Source: an uncultured Desulfuromonadales bacterium
GTDB lineage: Bacteria; Desulfobacterota; Desulfuromonadia; Desulfuromonadales; Geopsychrobacteraceae
NCBI GenBank assembly: GCA_947259685.1
Contig: CAMYNC010000017.1
Coordinates: 1-35,459, forward strand
Direction: 5' to 3'
Length of the DNA stretch: 35,459 nt
Shown here: positions 32,573-35,459 of the stretch, in pieces
Layout: each line of letters opens with the position of its first letter
Numbering within the stretch: the first letter of the stretch is position 1
Made by a program: the position numbers and the translations under genes
The notes under the pieces: model-generated
Told to the model about the DNA's origin: nothing
Database searches by the model: none
The model's input: only the letters and a program-made list of their open reading frames with translations

Positions 32573-33088
32573 TCAGTTGTCAATATCTCGCCCAAACTGT
32601 CGTATTTCGTCGAGATTGCTGAATTCACCCCAAGCTAGATACTGATTAGGAGCATTAACAAAGTTATAAATATTCTCCAAAATATTGAAGTGCTTGTGTT
32701 CTTCTTCGGCGACTTTCATCAGCAAACTTTTCGTTGCTGGATCCTTCTCCTCGATGGCGGCTTTCTCGTAGAGTCGGAAACTGTCGGCCTCAATTTTCAT
32801 TGCATGTTGGTACGCTGCTAAACTTTCATCGACCCCCTTAAGGGTTTTCTTTTCTTTTAATAATTCCTCAAAAATATTCTTAGTCTCAGCAATGATGGTG
32901 GTGGCATGCATGGGCAAAGCGCTACGTTTCATTTTTAAACTCTGAAAGATCTCATAATGTTTCTGCTCGTCCTCAGCTAGGCCCATGAAAATAGTCTTTA
33001 AGCCGGGCAGGAGGGCCTGGTTCGCCAACTTTTCATAATAGGCCTTGCCGTCCTTTTCCATATTTAATGCAAAATCGAATACATCCAT
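32573..33088 (-). CDS. Ferritin-like / rubrerythrin-domain protein
   Basis: A 171-residue four-helix protein with duplicated diiron motifs. E11 and the E41-x-x-H44 pair lie in the first half; E100 and the E130-x-x-H133 pair lie in the second (EADSFRLYEKA and AEEEHKHFNIL). There is no rubredoxin domain, so electrons must come from elsewhere. It may be a peroxide-detoxifying or iron-oxidising protein in the cytoplasm of an anaerobe. GGGAGACAG precedes the ATG. Confidence 0.9.
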   Translation of the reverse strand: MDVFDFALNMEKDGKAYYEKLANQALLPGLKTIFMGLAEDEQKHYEIFQSLKMKRSALPMHATTIIAETKNIFEELLKEKKTLKGVDESLAAYQHAMKIEADSFRLYEKAAIEEKDPATKSLLMKVAEEEHKHFNILENIYNFVNAPNQYLAWGEFSNLDEIRQFGRDIDN

Positions 33089-33133
33089 GCCTGTCTCCCC
33101 ATTTTTAGTTTTGTCGAGTAAAGCTTAACTCTA

Positions 33134-33296
33134 ACCTGAATCAGTGAGTAAACGGTGGATGAAGAGTGCAAGTGCTTGGATTGAATGAGTGATGCAGAAA
33201 TCTGAGCTGCACCCAAAGGTTCAGCGGTGATTTTTGCAGTGCTCAGGCAATTCAATGACTTGTGCTATTCGCCGCCGGATACTCACTGATTCAGGT
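33134..33296. mobile_element. Short element with 17-bp perfect terminal inverted repeats (MITE-like)
   Basis: ACCTGAATCAGTGAGTA (33134-33150) is repeated inverted at 33280-33296. Pairing continues imperfectly inwards (CGGTGG against CGGCGG). The 163-bp unit has no supported gene, as expected for a non-autonomous element or the two ends of a deleted insertion sequence. TA occurs next to each end, but I cannot show a target-site duplication. It lies upstream of the ferritin-like gene and of the usp gene at 33486, so it may carry part of their control. Confidence 0.65.
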
Positions 33297-33485
33297 ATAA
33301 GGGTAATTGGTGTATCAGGGCTGTCAAGTAGCCAAGATAAGAGTAAATTGAAAACTTAACGCATTTGCACGTGCAGCTTTCTGACAGCAATAGAAAACTG
33401 CGGCATAATTGAAACAGGCGCTCCCTCATCCCGTTGCCGGATTGCTCATTCGGATACTGAATCAGAGAAGAAAAGGAGGAGAATT

Positions 33486-33989
33486 ATGCTGCCGGTTTTC
33501 CGCAATATCCTGTTCGCTGCCGGACTAGGCAAGGACACCAGTTACGTCCTTCGCTACGCACTGAGCTTGGCTCAGAATTATGAGGCCCGGATCCATATTA
33601 TTCACAGCCATGAAGCGCTGAACATCACCGACCAAAGCATGGCCGAGATTTACATGTTACAGGAGGGGATGGAAGACATCTTTGAACAGTCACCAATGGA
33701 TACCGAAGCGAAAGTCACGGCCTATCTGGAAGAAATCTGCCAGAAAGAACTGGAAAAGAATTCCGCCGCTCCCGAAGTGATTGCTGGCATCCGGGTCTCC
33801 CGTTATGCGCCGAAAGCGGCGATTCTTACCGCTGCTGAAGACTTTAAGGCCGACCTGATCGTAATGGGCTCGCACCGTCACCTGGTGGTTACCGACGCCC
33901 TGCTCGGCTCAACAACGATGAAAATCCTGCACAGTGCCACAGTTCCGGTGATGGTAGTGCGCATCCCGAAGGATATGCCTGCTGACTGA
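33486..33989 (+). CDS. Universal stress protein (UspA family)
   Basis: A 167-residue Usp. The C-terminal ATP-binding loop is MGSHRHLVVTDALLGSTT, the G-2X-G-9X-G(S/T) type in a slightly changed form, followed by VPVMVVRIP. The N-terminus (FRNILFAAGLGKDTSYVLRY) has the first strand and helix of the fold. GGAGGAG precedes the ATG. Usp proteins bind ATP or AMP in the cytoplasm and help survival in starvation or oxidative stress. It converges with a second Usp gene. Confidence 0.92.
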   Translation: MLPVFRNILFAAGLGKDTSYVLRYALSLAQNYEARIHIIHSHEALNITDQSMAEIYMLQEGMEDIFEQSPMDTEAKVTAYLEEICQKELEKNSAAPEVIAGIRVSRYAPKAAILTAAEDFKADLIVMGSHRHLVVTDALLGSTTMKILHSATVPVMVVRIPKDMPAD

Positions 33990-34021
33990 CCCCCTGAGAA
34001 AGTTACTGCAGGGTCATCAGC
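33981..34021 (+). terminator. Weak hairpin at the usp 3' end
   Basis: GCTGACTGACCC, overlapping the stop codon, can pair with GGGTCATCAGC with one bulged base and a long loop. There is no T-run. It may serve both convergent usp genes but is a weak call. Confidence 0.3.
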
Positions 34022-34051
34022 TATTGTGCCCCAAGAATGTTGAGGTGAGGG

Positions 34052-34522
34052 TCAGCCGACCACCCATACGCTCAGGGCGTGGGCCTTTTCGACCAGCTTG
34101 GCTGAAACACTGCCGAAAAGCAGGTGACGCAGGGTGGCTTCACGGCGCCCGACAACAATGGTGTCGCACTTCTGTGCCAGTGCCTCATCATGGAGATCCT
34201 GTGCTACCCCTAAGCGTTCAGGCAGTATTTCGCTGGTAACGGCTGCAGTGGGCAGACCAGCCGCGATCAGTTGGTCGGTATAGTCCCGCAGCAAAGCCAG
34301 CGCGGTTGCCAGCTGCTGATGCTGGTCTTCATCGCCATGCAATTGCGGTTTGGCACAGTGGCCCAACAGAGCTTCCAACTGCTGGCTGTTGCTCGGCAGA
34401 TTGGGGATGATCGCCACCAGGCGCACCTTACAGTCGCGGAGTTGGGGAGCTAAGTCGGCGACATAAGAGATCACACGAGATGTCGCGGCCGAATCGTCGA
34501 TTGCCAAAAGCAGATGGGGCAT
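34052..34522 (-). CDS. Universal stress protein (UspA family), divergent member
   Basis: A 156-residue Usp. The start is MPHLLLAIDDSAATSRVI at 34522, chosen because GGGAGG lies 5 bases before; a GTG two codons upstream is less likely. The C-terminal loop GRREATLRHLLFGSVSAKL is the ATP-binding loop position but with GRRE in place of GS(H/R)-type, and the ending ALSVWVVG is the last strand. It is only distantly like the 33486 gene. Convergent arrangement with that gene suggests shared stress control. Confidence 0.88.
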   Translation of the reverse strand: MPHLLLAIDDSAATSRVISYVADLAPQLRDCKVRLVAIIPNLPSNSQQLEALLGHCAKPQLHGDEDQHQQLATALALLRDYTDQLIAAGLPTAAVTSEILPERLGVAQDLHDEALAQKCDTIVVGRREATLRHLLFGSVSAKLVEKAHALSVWVVG

Positions 34523-34746
34523 AATCACCTCCCGACGAAAACTTTACCCGATCCATTCAGGAGTCCCGGTTGAGTATAGTTAAATGATAGATAAGATCAT
34601 CAGGAAAGCAATAGCACATCTGTTACAGTGAAAACTGGGCAGGAAATAAATCCATTCCCTTTTTCAGGTGTGGTTGTAGCCGGGAGCCCTTCTGTTAACC
34701 TGATAGAATGGCTGTAGGGCTAATCGGCCGGGAAAGGAGTAATCAG

Positions 34747-35091
34747 ATGATTGAAGGACTCTGGACTGGCGAGTGGGAGTGGGAAACCACGGTTGCAAAA
34801 GGAAAAAGCCAGAGCACCGGGGTTATCTATTTCAAGCAGGGGCGGATTTTAGGCGGCGACGCCCATTGCTATTGCGTCGGTAATTACAATCTTCAGGGGA
34901 GCATGATCGATGCAAACCTCAATTTTGTTTACTACCGGGGGCATAAGATGGAGCTTATCGGCGACCTGACCGAAGGTCAGGTCCATCTTTCAGGGCAGCT
35001 CAATGAGCCGGTGATGGAGCTGGACGGTCAGATTGGAACGTTGGCAGCTCATGGGTTCAAGGCGATCCTGACGAAAAGGAGCGACTTGTAA
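34747..35091 (+). CDS. GrlR-like small beta-barrel protein, copy 1
   Basis: A 114-residue protein. The ATG at 34747 (AAAGGAG upstream) is preferred over 34708 because the paralog at 35237 starts with the same MIEGLWTGEW. It has GVIYFKQGRILGGDAHCYCV, a pattern (strand, GGD, aromatic strand, G) that resembles the GrlR/type III secretion regulator-like family of small beta-barrel proteins. No enzyme motif is visible. Such proteins bind a partner or ligand; the partner is unknown here, and no secretion genes are in view. The family call is from resemblance only. Confidence 0.65.
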   Translation: MIEGLWTGEWEWETTVAKGKSQSTGVIYFKQGRILGGDAHCYCVGNYNLQGSMIDANLNFVYYRGHKMELIGDLTEGQVHLSGQLNEPVMELDGQIGTLAAHGFKAILTKRSDL

Positions 35092-35236
35092 CCGGACCTT
35101 AATTCGCTTCTGATTTTGTCGGTTTTGACCTGCTACCGAGTTTGATTCTACAAATTTATCCGGTTCGCCTCCGAAATCCCTGCCAGGGTTATACTTTTAT
35201 CGCGTTCGAAGATGTTGGAAAAAAAGGAGAAATGTC

Positions 35237-35459
35237 ATGATCGAAGGGCTCTGGACCGGTGAGTGGCAATCGAACGTTTCGCATATCGCCAACCATGCTG
35301 CCGGGACGTTTGTCCTGGAGTCGGGGAAAATCTACGGCGGTGACACCAGATACTACTATATAGGCAGCTACGCGATGGACGGCGACAACATTGTCGGAGG
35401 AATGGATTTCTTCCATTTCAGCGGCGACCCGATCGGCATCCTGGGCTACTTTAACCAAG
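35237..35459 (+). CDS. GrlR-like small beta-barrel protein, copy 2, cut by window edge
   Basis: An incomplete paralog of the 34747 gene: MIEGLWTGEW, then GTFVLESGKIYGGDTRYYYI and GSYAMDGDNIVGGMDFFHF, in the same order with GGD at the same place. About 74 residues are in the window and the frame is open at the end. AAGGAGA precedes the ATG. Two in a row, each with its own ribosome-binding site, suggests a local gene duplication. Confidence 0.7.
   Translation, partial: MIEGLWTGEWQSNVSHIANHAAGTFVLESGKIYGGDTRYYYIGSYAMDGDNIVGGMDFFHFSGDPIGILGYFNQ

Noticed and set aside
1..35459. CRISPR arrays, rRNA or tRNA genes
   Set aside because: No regularly spaced direct repeats and no rRNA- or tRNA-like sequence were seen by reading; a tool search could still find a short RNA.

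Overview
The window looks like a chromosomal segment of an anaerobic, Desulfuromonas/Geobacter-like bacterium (Desulfuromonadota). The evidence is a ferredoxin-linked 2-oxoacid oxidoreductase, an ATP-driven 2-hydroxyacyl-CoA dehydratase/benzoyl-CoA reductase-type protein with its activator, and the oxygen-independent benzoyl-CoA ring-cleavage genes (dch, had, oah). Taxonomy is inferred from gene content only. I see no rRNA, tRNA, CRISPR array or complete insertion sequence.

Left arm, 1-15805, all minus strand. Read in the direction of transcription: an IclR regulator, glutaryl-CoA dehydrogenase, a BadF/HgdC-type ATPase activator, a single HgdB/BcrB-type subunit, an ADP-forming acyl-CoA synthetase, an acetyl-CoA hydrolase/transferase-family protein, phenylacetate-CoA ligase, indolepyruvate:ferredoxin oxidoreductase (iorA, iorB), a twice-repeated pair of ACT-domain protein plus ketopantoate-reductase-like protein, and a TRAP solute-binding protein cut by the window edge. 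Overlaps and short gaps suggest one long transcription unit.

Right arm, 16299-25944, plus strand and divergent from iclR across about 490 bp. It holds a reversed-order 3-hydroxyacyl-CoA dehydrogenase/crotonase fusion, two thiolases flanking an SDR dehydrogenase, a 4HBT thioesterase, then had, oah and dch, a hairpin, and an amidohydrolase-family gene. Together with glutaryl-CoA dehydrogenase this covers cyclohexa-1,5-diene-1-carbonyl-CoA to 3-hydroxypimelyl-CoA, then glutaryl-CoA, crotonyl-CoA and acetyl-CoA. A recognisable class I or class II benzoyl-CoA reductase is not in the window.

25945-30050 looks like an accessory patch: a large exported penicillin-acylase-family protein, a truncated and frameshifted ettA fragment, and one copy of a 120-bp repeat whose other copy lies inverted at 13.6 kb.

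30051-35459 is a stress/housekeeping stretch: a small membrane protein with a cysteine-free Rrf2 regulator, a GNAT acetyltransferase, a cold-shock protein with a strong terminator, a small Cys-rich protein, a ferritin-like protein, a short element with 17-bp inverted ends, two convergent universal stress proteins, and two tandem GrlR-like proteins (the second cut by the edge).

The most interesting points are the one-subunit dehydratase/reductase plus activator inside an aromatic-acid operon, the duplicated KPR-ACT module next to iorBA, and a family of intergenic palindromes whose outer arms are constant while the inner arms co-vary.
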